From assembly GCA_002897115.2 (NCBI GenBank), contig BCIH01000001.1, positions 356,482 to 420,481 on the forward strand: 64,000 nucleotides of DNA, read 5' to 3'. The first letter of the stretch is position 1, and the number at the start of each line of letters is the position of its first letter. The position numbers were made by a program, and so were the translations under genes. This DNA is from Prototheca cutis. Lineage: Eukaryota > Chlorophyta > Trebouxiophyceae > Chlorellales > Chlorellaceae. Shown piece by piece: positions 1-11,924 of the stretch. The notes under the pieces were generated by a model, which did not search any database, was not told the origin of the DNA, and worked only from the letters and a program-made list of their open reading frames with translations.

Positions 1-84
1 TGGGAGAACGATCTCTGCCTTGTCCGCAACCAGGGCCTCTGCTCGCAATGAAAGAATCTCTCGGACGCGCCACCCCCAACACAG

Positions 85-1069
85 GCTCAGACTCGCTGGC
101 TGGCGACCGGCTGGGCGTTTTCAACCTTTCTTCACGCGGGCACGCCGCGTGTGTGGAGCACATGCGGTCTTTCGGCGTGCCGCTGATCTTGCTGGGGGGT
201 GGTGGCTACAAGATCAGAAACGTCTCGCGCTGCTGGGCAGCCGAGACCGGCGTAGCGGTGGGCGCGCACTTGCCCGACGACCTGCCTCCCTCGGAGTACT
301 ACGAGTGCGTGCGCTCAGGGTGCAGAGAACGATTCTTTCTTGTTCTTGGGGGGGGAGGGTTGTGGTGCATGTGGTCCCGAAAGATGCCGAGTCCCGCCGG
401 CCACCCAAGAACAGGCTGCCAGCCAAGATCAACTCATGCTCCACACCCCCAACGAAAATTCAAAGGTACTGGGCGCCAGCGTATCGGCTGACGGTGCCGG
501 CGACAGAGGGCATGATCGACCGCAACACGCCACAGCACATCCATGCACTCAAGGAGAAGGTGGGGAAAGGGGGCCTATTTTGTGGCGCTTCGGCCTTTCC
601 CCCTGCCTCCGGAAGGACCCCGATCTCGGGACCGACATGGTATGCCAGAGGTGAAACGACCGGCCCCCTCCCTCCGTGCACCGGCATGCAGATCATGGAG
701 CACCTCCGGCACATCCCGCCGGCGCCCAGCGTCGCGTTCCACGAGCGTGCCCCCGACGCCATCGATTCCAGTCAACTCCAGGCATGCTGTTGGCGGGGTT
801 GACTGGGTGAGCGGCTTGATGACGAGTCAATCCAGAGCCCGCGTCCCCCTCCCCCGCCCTCCACACACCACACAAGGCATGCAACCTCCAACTCCCTTTT
901 CTTCTATCTGCAGGCCATGCACATTTCAAACCACGGTGACGAGGATGGGTGGCCGGAAGGCGAGCCGGCCAGGCACACGCAGCATGGCTGGCGGGAAGAC
1001 CCGCTGGCGCAGGGCATCCAGCAGCTCGGTGTCGGCCCGGCCGGCCAGCCCGTGACCGGTGCCCGCTGA
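85..1069 (+). CDS. Class I histone deacetylase (RPD3/HDA type), 3' end only
   Basis: This is the C-terminal part of a zinc-dependent lysine deacetylase that removes acetyl groups from histone tails in the nucleus. The first exon in the window (85-304) encodes the family block SLAGDRLGVFNLS, the glycine-rich LLGGGGYKIRNVSRCWAAET segment that lines the active-site floor, and PPSEYYE. It joins cleanly (GA|G) to 466-559 (YWAPAYRL, then IDRNTPQHIH) and in phase 0 to an exon starting at 692 (MEHLRHIPPAPSV). A final exon probably runs 914-1069 after a strong CTGCAG acceptor and ends at TGA 1067-1069 with a short hydrophilic tail. The donor of the exon starting at 692 is uncertain: GTGAGC at 806 lies just after an in-frame stop, so the true join is earlier. 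The catalytic His and Asp residues lie upstream of the window. The family call is firm; the tail is tentative. Confidence 0.9.
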
Positions 1070-1649
1070 AGCCTGCAACACTGTATTTGCTGCCAATCCC
1101 CTGTACAGTGACTGACTGTGTGTATGCTCCCATCCTAATGTTCTATGGACTTTTTGGCGCCGGATGGTGTTGTCTGTGAGGAGGAGACCCTAGCCCCCAA
1201 GCAGCCCAAGTGTATGGGACCGTGGGTGGCGTCAAATTTCGCCGGTCGTCCCCAGTGACACCGTCAGACCAGGCAGTCTCGGGGCAAACCAGGCGAGCCA
1301 ACTTCGACATGGGGCCGCTGCATTGCATGCTTCCAGAAGCCGGCATACTGTAAATGTCCGTTTCATTATGTGCATATGTTTTTAGGTGCCTGTCTTGCAA
1401 AGGGGAGCGACGAACTGCAGGGCGATCACTCGGCTCGTCACCACGTGGGTGAGTGGGCGGGTTCCTGCGCTCTCCCCCAGGAGCCAGTGAGGTGCCCAGT
1501 GTAACGTAATATTCACTATATTGAATGGCATGGGTTGCTGGGATTGTCCGGCAGCACTCGTGCGCATCCAGCAAACGCTCAGGGCTCGCAGTGCCCACCG
1601 TCACACCCCTTGGGGCAAGAACCGTCTCGCAGGGCCCAAGGCAGAGCGG
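1070..1649. other. Intergenic, HDAC 3' end to zinc-finger gene 5' end
   Basis: About 580 bases between two genes on the same strand. It should hold the HDAC 3' UTR and the promoter of the next gene. I see no convincing conserved reading frame, tRNA or repeat. Short open frames on both strands show no family motif. Confidence 0.5.
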
Positions 1650-4342
1650 ATGCCAAGCCTCTCCCGGGCGGCACCCGCCAAAGGGTCCCCCGCTATAGTA
1701 ACTTGGCAAGGAGATTGGCGCTGCAGCTGTGGGAACCAGCACAAGCTGTGGGATTCCTGCTCCTGCGGCCAGCCCTCACCATGCAGGTTGGGTGGGGATC
1801 GTTCTTGCGACGGATGGCCGTGTCTGGCAGTGTTTCCAGACATTTGGGTACACCATGGGCATGCACCCCTGACGACGTGGTGTGCATGCAGGTGGCAGTG
1901 TGATGCCAGTGTGGCGGGCCTCACCATTCCCCCTTTGGCCGACCCATCTGAATGTGCAGGGAGTATGTGCGCGGCAACTGCTTGCTGGCAAAATGCCGGT
2001 TCCCGCACCCGCCATTCAAGATCCCCGAAGGCGCAGCGCGACCAGCGGATCCCATCGCCAACCCTCCCGCCGCGGCTTCCAAGCAGCGCTCGGCGGCACA
2101 GATTGCTGCAGCAGCGGCTGCTGCGGCTGCAGCCACCTCCGCAGCGGACGGTTCCGGCCCGCGTGAGATGGCCATCGTGACGTGGCTCGGCCACTGGCGC
2201 TGCACGTGCGGCGCGGTGCACAAGTTGTGGGACGGGTGCCGGTGCGGGCAAGTCCCGCCGTGCCGTGAATGGGTTCGGGGCCAGTGCGAGTACGGCGACA
2301 GGTGCCGGTTCCCGCACCCGCCATTTGCCATTCCCCCAGGTCTGGCCAAGCCCGACGACCCCATTGCCAACCCCACCCCCGAGCAGCTCGCACAGCGGCC
2401 AAAGCCCAGGCCTGCTGTGGCGACAGATGGCGCCAGCACGAAATCGGGCGGCGTGGGAGTGGTCTCTACAGCGGCGGCGGCGCCACCGGCTACAAACGGG
2501 TCGGCGGGCGGCGCCAAGACTGGCCGATCCATCGCGAGCCAAGGCGCGACAGCAGCGGCGGCGGCAGCGCCACCGCAGCCAGAGCCACAGCCCCATCCAC
2601 GGCAACCGAACGTTTCATATGCGGCCTTGCTCCGTGGCGGTGCACCCTCTGACAGCACCACCAGCAGCAGCACAAGCAGCAGCAGCAACAACAACGCGGC
2701 AGCGGTGACGGGGCCAGCGCTCCCCAGCAATGGCACGGCGCAGGGCAGCAGCAAGACAGAGGCTGATCAGAAGACGTGGCCGACGGCTGCTGCGTTACCA
2801 GTGGCGGTGCAGTCCGACGGGAAGGCTTCTGGGGCTGCCACGCCGCCAGAGGTCAGTGAAGCCCAGGGTCAGACGGCTGACCATGCCGGCCCCGGCGCGC
2901 CCCACGGCCGGAATCCCAACGCCGATAGCACAGCAGAAGCAGCACCGGCAGCGCCAGCAGCAGGCCCGGCGTCCATGGCACAAGATCTATCTGTGGCCGG
3001 CACCATGCATCAAGGGGGCCTGTTGGGTTCCCCCCGCTGGCCGGGGCTCGCCGGGATCGACCTGTCAAGCTCGCTTGGGACCAGTGTGGTAGGGGAGCAG
3101 CACAGCTCACCACTCNCGGCAGGGACTCGGATGCATGGTCCTGATTTTAACGGCGGTGCCGTGGTCGCGCACGGCCTGTCGACTGCGACGAGTTGGAATC
3201 CTCTCAGCTACGGCACCGGGGCTGACAGTCAGCCTTCCATGGCTGCAGCTGTTAACATGGGTGGCCCGAGTTCTTTGCTGCTTGGCATCAACGGCGGCAG
3301 CGTCAACGGCAGCGCACTGGAGNGCCCATCCACGACTGCACCGGTCAACCCCGGAGCTGCAGCCGGGCACCTCGCTGCCAGTGCGTCTTCCCACCACCAA
3401 CAGCAACGACAGCAACTGGCGGCAGCACTGCTTCGGCAGGCACAGCACCAGCAGCACCACCACCAGCTCCATGTATCCTCTGGGTCGCTCGCGGGAACTC
3501 GGCCCGACTCGTCCAGGGAGGACGGTGGTTCCATGCGTGCGCTGGCCCTGCAGGCAGCGCTGAGTCAGATTGCGCTGCAGGCACAGCGTGCNCAGCAGAC
3601 CCGTCCTCAAGCAGCGTCGCCGCTGCTGGACATCTCGGCCACCCTTTTAGAAGCAGGGCTGATGGACCCGGCCTTTTTTGCGGCGCTGGCCCGGGTGGAT
3701 TTCATTCCCGACGGCCACAGCCCTCAGGACGCTGTGCTCGCTGAGGAGTGCGCGCGGNGTGCGGATGCGTTCAACGCTGCAGTGGACGGGTACCTCGCAG
3801 CAAGACTGGATCCCAGGCCAAGGGCCGATGTGGAAGCCGCCGCGAAGATCGGCCCGGACGGCGGGCCGATGTTCCAGCGCTGTGGAGCCTGTGCCGCCAC
3901 GGTCTGCGACCGCCGACGACCCGTCTGGTGGTGCCCCGCCTGCAAGGTCATCCTCTGGGGCTTGTTCCTGCCCTTGTAGTCGTTTGCCGGAGGTTTGCTT
4001 GGGGGAGAGGTCATGCGGGTGGAAATTTCTCAAAAGTCCATGGATCTCATAAACCCAATTTCCCTCGTCCCTGTCGCACACACGCCGCAGGCGGTGGCAT
4101 TTTGCGGACCCGAGTGCCACCAGCTGGGGTACGCGAGTCACCGCACGGTGTGTGGGTCGCTCGGTCGGCCACTGCTGCCCAGCCAGCTGGCGCTGCGGGC
4201 GGCGATGGAGGAGCACCTGGTGCGCGGCCTGACGGGGCCATCCCTGGTGACCGCGGTCGTAGCGCACATGCAGGCAGTGCAGCGCAGCTACCAGGCAGCT
4301 GCCGTTGCTGCGGCTGCCGCGGCGGGCGTCGTCGACGAATGA
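1650..4342 (+). CDS. Protein with two WxCxCG/CCCH zinc modules and a C-terminal MYND finger
   Basis: Three exons (1650-1786, 1960-3946, 4091-4342) close in phase and give 791 aa. Two copies of a module lie near the N-terminus. Each has a cysteine-rich part (WRCSCGNQHKLWDSCSCGQ; second copy WRCTCGAVHKLWDGCRCGQ) followed by a CCCH finger, C-x7-C-x4-C-x3-H in copy 1 and C-x7-C-x5-C-x3-H in copy 2 (CRFPHPPF in both). A long Ala/Ser/Gln/His-rich disordered region follows, then a MYND finger split by the last intron (CGACAATVCDRR...CPACK | AVAFCGPECHQLG...HRTVC). CCCH fingers usually bind RNA and MYND fingers bind proline-rich peptides, so an RNA-linked adaptor or regulator is a fair inference, but the true function is unknown. 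The start at ATG 1650 lies 16 codons before the first module. Several N's fall in the linker. I do not know a named gene with this domain order. Confidence 0.8.
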
Positions 4343-5175
4343 TGTGTGTACTAGAAACAGTTGGAACCCCGACAGTGTCACGACACCCAGGCAAGTTCCA
4401 AGAGATTGACTGTTCTTCAAGGGTCCTCCTGGCAATTGCCTTCCGCACCTGTCAGATGACTCTGCCATCTGCCCTTGGCTTGCTTGTCCGACCGACGCAG
4501 CACCACCCACCCATGTGTTTCTCCGCTCAGCTTCCTGATCGTCAGGCTCTGTTGTTGAGGATGCCCTTCCTTCCCCCGACCTGCACCCTCCCACTGATCA
4601 CTGCTGACTCTCTATGGATTTTAAAGACGATAAGCATGAATTTGGGGGGGGGGGGATGGATCACGTGACCTACATGCACGGGCAAAGTTCCAAGTGCTTC
4701 CTGCGAATGGGTACAAGGCAATTGCAGCGCTCGGGGGGTGGCGCGGTGGGGTTGGAAAAGGAGTTTTGGTTGACTGCGGGCCTCGGGTCACAGGGCCAGT
4801 CTCCGGCTGGAGGGGCCACAGGACCCGGGTCGACGCCGCTGGATTGGGTTGGGAATGAAAGGGCGTGCATGTGGTGATCGGTGGCCGCAGAGTGCCGGCC
4901 AATCGAGGATAGTTTTGAGAGTTTGCGGGGTTCCAAGAGCTGGAAAACAAGCAAGCATGGCAGTAAGGATGAATAGCTCAATTGCATTGATGCCATGAAG
5001 CAGTGATGAATGGAGTGGCAGCAACAAGGATGCCTGCAGTTTTAGGTGCCGTCAAAGACGTGGTCGGGCTGGNCGTTGTTGCTGATGGTCGTGGTGGCGG
5101 TGGGTACTAATGTTGGACTCGTGTGCGACTCCGTACCGCACATGCACGTCGGACTGGTGCATGTCCATGCACAAC
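4343..5175. other. Convergent intergenic region
   Basis: About 830 bases between the 3' ends of the zinc-finger gene (+) and the subtilase (-). There is a G run near 4645-4655 and T-rich stretches, but no coding pattern that I can support on either strand. It presumably holds both 3' UTRs. Confidence 0.5.
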
Positions 5176-6846
5176 CTATTGACTGGGTGCGGCGGCGGTG
5201 GTGAGTGCTGCGGCTTCAGTGAGGGCCCTGTCGAGCCTGAGCATACCCCCGGAGACCTTGCCTTGCAGGCTGTCGGTCATCTCGGCGGTGCTGAGCAGCA
5301 GTTCCTTGAGCTGAACGGCTGAAAGGTCCACGTGCTCCGAGGCAATGCTGAGGACGAGGGCGGCGGTGCCGGAGACAAAGGGTGCAGCCATGGAAGTCCC
5401 GCTGTAGGCCTGCGTGGCGTTGCCCGGGACGGTCGACAGGATGGTCTCGCCCGGCGCTGCCAGGCCAATGGTAGTGGCGCCGTAGTTTGAAAAGGTCGAC
5501 ACCGCGCCCGCCTTGCCGACCGAGGCGACGGCCAGGACGTTGGGGTGGTCGAGCGCGTAGGACGCCGGGTAGCGCGGTGTGGCATCGACGTCCAGGGCGC
5601 TGTTCCCCGCCGACACAACAAACAGGGCATCGGCGGCCGAGGCGGCGTCGATGGCTGCGGCCATGGCCGAGTTGCTGAGTCCCGAGCCACCCCAGGAGTT
5701 TTGGATAACGCGTGCACCCTGGGACAGGCAGTAGTCGATGCAGTCGACCGCGCCCGAGGTCGTGCCCACGCCCGTGTCGTCGATGAAGCGGCAGGCCAAC
5801 AGCGACACGTTGCGCCAGACCACGCCCGTCACGTCGATCCCGTTGGACCCCACGGCGCCCACGATCCCCGCCACGTGCGTGCCGTGAAACAGGTCGTCCA
5901 TGGGCGTGGTTTCGCCCGCAAGCACGCTGATGCCCAGTGCCGCAGCCATGTTGGCCGCCAGGTCACGGTGGGTGTAATCGATGCCCGAATCCACCACACA
6001 CACCGTCACCGCAGCGCCGGCGGTGCGGGCACCCACGGCCAGCTCCCAGGCCGCAGGCGCGCCGATGGCCGACAGGCCCCACTGCAGGGTGTAGTCGGGG
6101 TCATCGGGCGTCACAGGGGCGGCGGATGCCAGCACGCGTGTGGCAACGAGAGCCTCGTCGAGCGCTGCCCACTCCACGCCCTCGCTGGCACGCAGCTGCT
6201 CCAGCAGCGACTGCGCGTCTGTGTTGTCGTCAGACTCGGCCACAGAGTACGCCACGCTGGACGTCACGCTCGCGATGCTCACGCTGTCCTCGGCGGGGCG
6301 AGACTTGTACAGCACGCGCGTGGCGTTACTGGGCCGAGAGAACACGAACGAAGGCTGCACTCCTGCGGTGATGGCCGTGGACGATGCTCCGGTCAGGCCC
6401 CTCGCAATGGATCCCTGCATTCATGAGAGCGAAGGGGGGCGTGCTAGGCGATAGCAACATGGGAATAAACCACCAACGGCAGTAGAATGTTCACAGCTTG
6501 AGACGCACGTGCGTGGTTCTAGCGTGTGGGGGGCAGGGGCCCCTTGGGAGGGCCCAGCTCGCCCCAAAAAGGGGGACCTCCATGGAACCGCGACGACTGG
6601 GACACGCAAGCATTCCGACCTCAGTCCTCACACAATGCATCCTTCCAGGATAAACCCATTTGTGCTTATAATGCATTAATCCCGTTCATGGCTGCAACAG
6701 TGGAGCGCAGGTGGGCCAGCTAGGTACGGGCGACTTGATGCCCCCAATCGAAACACCACCCTCCGGGTTGCCCCCCTCACCTGCGTGCAGCATGCCAACA
6801 AGAGCGCGAACAGCAGCACGGTCGAGCAACGCATGATGGCTAGCAT
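5176..6846 (-). CDS. Secreted subtilisin-like serine protease (peptidase family S8)
   Basis: Two exons: 6846-6781 encodes the first 22 residues and 6414-5176 the rest, with a phase-0 intron between, giving about 434 aa. Exon 1 is nearly all signal peptide (MRCSTVLLFALLLACC). A propeptide-like stretch of about 120 residues precedes the catalytic domain. The full triad is present: Asp in VVDSGIDYTHRDL (about residue 164), His in HGTHVAGI (about 199), oxyanion Asn in VVSAGNS (about 293) and Ser in SGTSMAAPF (about 363). The fold is the compact bacterial/proteinase-K-like type, without the long PA domain of plant subtilases. It probably acts outside the cell or in the secretory/vacuolar route, degrading protein. 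ATG 6834 is an alternative start that keeps the signal peptide. No break or missing catalytic residue is seen. Confidence 0.92.
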
Positions 6847-7987
6847 TTCGCGTGTTGGGCGGACGCCAGGCAGGTCAATGCGCCACGTTGGGAGCGTCCT
6901 GTCGGCGCTCGTGCAAGTTGGGTGCAGGTTAACCGTGCGCTGTACAGCCGAAAATGGGCCGTACGGAGAACGCAAAAGCTCCTGATGGCCGAGCAGGTCC
7001 AGCAGGAAAACATTAATCCCGGTGCTACATGCCGAAAAGGTACGCTGCTGTATGCGGTGTACACTCTCGTTTGCTGTCTGTCTGTCCCCTCACGGGCGAC
7101 CCTCCGGCAGAGAAGCTGACCGTGACTGACGGGCGAACCCTGGACAGCTGGGCGTCCCTACAAGCCCCTCGCCATCGCTGTGCACTCGCGGTAAAATACC
7201 GGACAAGTTTGACATGTTGTACATACATTACATAGAGCATAAACTTCAGGTTTGGGCTCCGAGAAGCCCATGGGGCCTGCTTTCGAGGTTTTTGCTGTGC
7301 TGGTCGAGGCGGTGTTGAGGTGGAAAGCGGGAAGCCACTTGAATGTATGTCGGGGGGTCCTGTGGATCTTGGTGTGTACGAGCAGTCAGGAACCAGCCAG
7401 CGCATGCTACCTGCATTTAGAAGGTCAATAATATGTATGTCCAATGATTTCCATGTTACAAACATGACTTTATGGCGTTACAGCTGCACATGGAAGGCTG
7501 TGTTCGCCGGGGGGAAGACCGCGGCATGCTCTTGCATGGCTTGCCAAGAAGGCGGGCGATGCCAGCATTAAGCGGGAGGCAGCGTCACGATGCTACCATC
7601 CAGCCCAAAAATCGCAATGTATTCCTGCTGGCAATGTGCTTGTCACATCCCCTCAGGCACAGCTTTACTGATACGCATCGCTCAACTCCAAACACACAGA
7701 GAATCCTTGGCGCCGAACTGCAGGGCCATGCCCAGGGCAAACTAGTTTTGATCTGATTGTCTGCAGGAACATCTGCATCCGGACTGGACGCAAGTTCGTG
7801 AAGGAGAAAGAAAAAGAACTTGCCAGACATGCCGCCTGGTATTCCCAGATCAGTACCCTCCCGAAAGAGCGATGGTACCGCAAATTTCTGAGGCCCCATC
7901 GCAACCACTGAAATCCGCAGGTGTTTCATGAACACCCCCACCCGCTGTCCACCAGGCAGCCAAGCACATTGCATTTCGTGCGCAACA
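6847..7987. other. Divergent intergenic region between subtilase and KH/WW gene
   Basis: About 1.1 kb that must hold two promoters and 5' UTRs. It is AT-richer than the flanking exons. I find no conserved ORF, tRNA or long repeat. Confidence 0.5.
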
Positions 7988-9952
7988 ATGTCGGAGGTGG
8001 ACGCTACCACAGGACACCCGGCGGAGCTGACGGAGCAGGAGCCGGAGGTTCCAACGGAGGCGCCATCAGGGGATGTCCCCGCCGAGCACGCTGCCGAGGG
8101 AGAGGATGCTGGCGCCAGCGCACCTGGCGCGGACGCGGAAGTGGCAGCTGCTCAGGCTGCAGCCGTGGCGGCAAGACTGATGCAGCAGCAGGACGACCTG
8201 GCTGGCCAGGCTTACGATGGCAGCGAGGTGGGGGGCCCGGCACTGGTTGTGGTGGGAATGATCGCAGGCCCTCGTCTTGTGCGATGGTGCAATTTACAAC
8301 ACGATATGCCATCTTGCACCATGGACGCGACGATATGTTCTCAGCGTGTGCATCGATCGCCCGGTGAACATCCATGAGCACTGCCCCTGGGTGGGGCCAA
8401 CCACACCGCACAGGCCCCCCCACACACACACCCCATGCACACATCACCAACCCACCCCTCTGGCTCCCTCCCACTGCAGGGTGGCGCCAGCGGCCAGGAG
8501 AGCGGTGATGGCAACAACAAGCGTCCTCGTGACGGCGAGAACCAGGACGCTGAGCACGACGGCCCCGACAAGAAGCGTGCTTCGACCAACCTGCTGAGCA
8601 GCGACAGCGGCGAGGGCAACCCCGGCCCCGTCGGCGATCCCGGCAGTGAGGATGTGTATGGCGCGGGTGACGCCGACGAGCTGGCGGACGTCGGCCCCAG
8701 TGTGGTGTTTGATATCCCCGCGGCTATGGTTGGCAAGCTGATCGGGCGCAGCGGCGAGACGATCCGTTCGTTGCAGGCCAGCACCGACACGCGGATCCAG
8801 GTGGACCACGAGGGCGGCGGCGAGACGCGGCGCATCACGGTCACGGGCGCGACGCAGGAGAGCGTCGAGCGTTGCCGTCGCGAGATTGAGTCGCTGGCCG
8901 GGGACGAGGAGGTGCAGGAGACGATGGAGTGCCCCGCGGGCATCGTGGGTCGCATCATCGGTCGCGGGGGCGAGACCATCCGCGCGCTGCAGTCTGCGAG
9001 CCAGGCACACATCACCGTGGACCAAAATTTCCCCGAGGGCCACCCGCGCAAGATCATTATCTCGGGCACGCCCGAGGCCTCACGCCGTGCGGCCGCGCTC
9101 ATCCGCGAGCTCATCGTCGGCGAGGCAGGCTCGGCGCAGGCCATCATCCAGCGCGTGTGCGCGGAGCAGGGCATCGGCAAGTCNCACACGTTCACCGTGC
9201 CCAAGGGCATCGTGGGCCGCATCATCGGCCGCGGCGGCGAGACCATCAAACAGATCCAGCGCGCCAGCCAGGCCACAATCCAGATTGACCAGGGCGGCGA
9301 CCCTTGCAATGTCACCATCGCGGGACAGCCGGGAGCCACGGAAATGGCCAAAAAGATGGTCGAGGACATCGTCGCGGGGCTGGACCCCTTTTCCAGTCAA
9401 GGCGGTGGTTATGGTGGCAGCGGCGGCTACGGCGGTGGTGCCGGTGGGTACGGCGGCCAGGCTGGCGGCGCCGGCGGCTACGGCGGCTACGGCGCCGGTG
9501 GATACGGTGGCGGCTACGGCGGCTACGGCGCTGGCGGCTACGGCGGCTACGGCGCTGGCTACGGCGGNTACGGCGGCTACGGCGGCTACGGTGGCTACGG
9601 CGCCTATGGGGGCGGCTACGCGCCGTATGCAGGCTACGGCGCCGCGGCCGCCGCGCCGTACGGCGGCGCCACCGCAGTGCAGCAGCAGCCCGGTGCCGCT
9701 GCCACCACGACCGGTGGCCAGGCCGCCGGGGGCCAGGACGCTTCGGCCGCCTATGGTGGCTACGGCGGGTACCAGATGTACGGCCAAACTCCAGGCGGCG
9801 CCGGCGGACAGGGCGCCGCGACGGCGGCTGCACCGGCCGCCATGCCGACTGCCACCTCGGCGTGGCAGGAACTCCACGATGAGCAGGGCCGGGCATACTA
9901 CTACAACGCCTCCACCGGCGTCACGCAGTGGGAGCGCCCCGCTGGCTTCTGA
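7988..9952 (+). CDS. Three-KH plus WW RNA-binding protein, CHLAMY1 C1-subunit-like
   Basis: Exons 7988-8227 and 8480-9952 join in phase 0 to give 570 aa. The N-terminus is acidic and disordered. Three KH domains follow, each with the core GxxG loop: MVGKLIGRSGETIRSLQ, GIVGRIIGRGGETIRALQ and GIVGRIIGRGGETIKQIQ. After these come about 110 residues of GGYGGYGAGG-type low complexity, an Ala/Gln-rich segment, and a C-terminal WW domain (WQELHDEQGRAYYYN...TQWERP). Three KH domains plus one WW is the published layout of C1, the subunit of the Chlamydomonas circadian RNA-binding heteromer CHLAMY1, which binds UG repeats in 3' UTRs together with the RRM protein C3. A role in mRNA control by analogy is inference. 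The Gly/Tyr tract could drive condensation. One N lies between KH2 and KH3 and one in the GY tract. Confidence 0.92.
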
Positions 9953-11924
9953 GCGCGGCGTGGGTAGTCCCCTGCTTTTATGAACAAGCAAGAACCCCTT
10001 GCGGCCATTCCATACGACAAGAACCCTTGCCCGCCTGATGGGCACCGAATGCGGGGAGCTGGCAAGCGTCCTTGCGGGCATGGAGGGCCCGATTCCGAAC
10101 CTTTTCCCGCATCATTGCGAGGTCATCCGCGCCTCCCGATGAGCCCGGCCTCCCCGAACCCTGTCCCTTTGAGGCTTTGACTGCCTCACGCGGGCCCGCA
10201 TGCCCAAAGTCCGTTCTTCTTGCACCGAGCAACCGGCAACCTCTTTTCCGCATGCACTTACCTGTCCGTCACTGCAACGCCTGCATTTGCATCGCCGATG
10301 CGTGCCGTCTCTTCTGCGTTTCGACCACATCTCACTGCGGCCGGTTTGGGACGACTCCATCGGTGGGCGTTGCTTTGGTCTTCCGTGGCCTGCCGATTTC
10401 CTCGACAGCGTGCGATTGGTTCTGGACTCGAGGCGCGCCGCGCTTGACGGCACTTTCTCCGGCGTGGGAACGAAAGCACCAGGTAATGTGGCCTTGCACG
10501 TGATCAGTCATCATGCACACCTGCCGTGCCCTCGGGCGCAGCTCGGACGTGCTGAGTGCGTGGCCTGCCTGACGGCGTGCGGAGCTTTGGCGTGCCATGC
10601 TGGGTCTCTTGGAAACTGGTGCTTCTGCTGACGCTGGCTGACGCGTGCATGGGGCTTGATGATGAGGGTCATCGCGGAGCGGAGCTCGTGCGCTCTGGCG
10701 ACCGGCAGCGGTGCTGCCGCAGCGCTCCTAACTTGCCTGTGCCCCACCCTTGCCCTGCACTCGCTGCTCTGCCCCCGGCCACGGCCGTCGTGTGTGAGAA
10801 TGCTGCTCTGGGGTTGCATGGCCCGCGTGCCTGGAGGTGGTGAGGTGATGATGTGTATCGTGCCCTGGAGACTGGGAGGCGACGACGTCCATTGGCGCGG
10901 GGCGCGGTGGACACGGGCGATGGTTGGAGCACGCAGGCGGAGCGCCTAAACCCAAGGACGGTCTGCGGGTTGGCGAGGTCTTAGGGTTGGCATGAGCCTG
11001 GGGGGGGACGTCTTGAGGAGTGGCTTGGCCTGGTGGCATGCGCGCCTTGAAGAGTGGCTCGGCTTGGTGGCATGCACGACCTGATGCTGGCCTGATGCTG
11101 GCACACGCTGCAGCCCCAATCCCCCCCCCTGCGCCGGTCGCCAGCGCGATGGACTTCATTGAATCGGCAAGGTTAAACCCTGGGGAGACCCAGCGGGGCC
11201 CCTGCCACTGGCTCCCGGGGGCGAGGCATGTTTGGGAGCGAGACAGGGACGGCCTTGGCGGGGGAGGGCTGGTGCATCAGGGGGCCCATGCAGACCTGAG
11301 AGCGTGTGAATGCCATGAATGCCTGGGAGTGCGCGTCTGCTGGCCTGAGCATCCCTGCCATTTTCAAGCCAAGGCCCCTGGCGTGCTGCTGCCCTGACAC
11401 TTGTTTGCCTCTTGCTGGAAAGACCACCTCATCGAGACAGCGTTGGCCGCATGCGAAGGTCCAGCTCGGTGCCGCAGTGGGCGCCCGGGTGCCGAACAGG
11501 CAATGGAGGGCGTGTCAGGCGAGGTGCGAGAAGGCGCGCAGCCCCCGATGCAGGCCGTCGCCCGCGCCTCGATCCGGGAACGATCGGGCGATCGCATCAC
11601 AGCATAAACTCGATCGTGTCCTACAACCCCATGATGTATCGGGGGATGGGTGTGCATGGAGTTCGAGCGGCCGCGTCGTACTCGCCGTGTAACATCCTCG
11701 GCCGGCTGCCCGTGATTGCCGATGATTTCCAATTGCTTCCTGCGATTAGCCAACGATGCCAACCACGGTTACCCCCAGTTCACATAGCTTCATCAAGCGC
11801 AGTTCGAGGACATTATTGTTGCGGATATGTTATAACGCACAAGCTAATGACCATTTTTAAAAAAAACCTGCTGCATTTGCGTTCTGTTCAAGCCCTGGCT
11901 TGACAGGACGTGTTGCGCGGCGCT
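9953..11924. other. Long intergenic region without recognisable gene
   Basis: Nearly 2 kb between the KH/WW gene and the F-box gene, both on the + strand. Short frames exist on both strands, but none shows a family motif, consistent splice sites or homologous blocks. Around 11018-11105 there are short imperfect duplications (GAGTGGCT-GGTGGCATGC twice; GATGCTGGC twice). It could hold a long UTR, an RNA gene or a divergent coding gene that I cannot recognise. Confidence 0.4.

Noticed and set aside
20..802. 260-residue open frame as a complete gene
   Set aside because: Only two short stretches of it (466-559 and from 692) match histone deacetylase. The rest is intron read-through.
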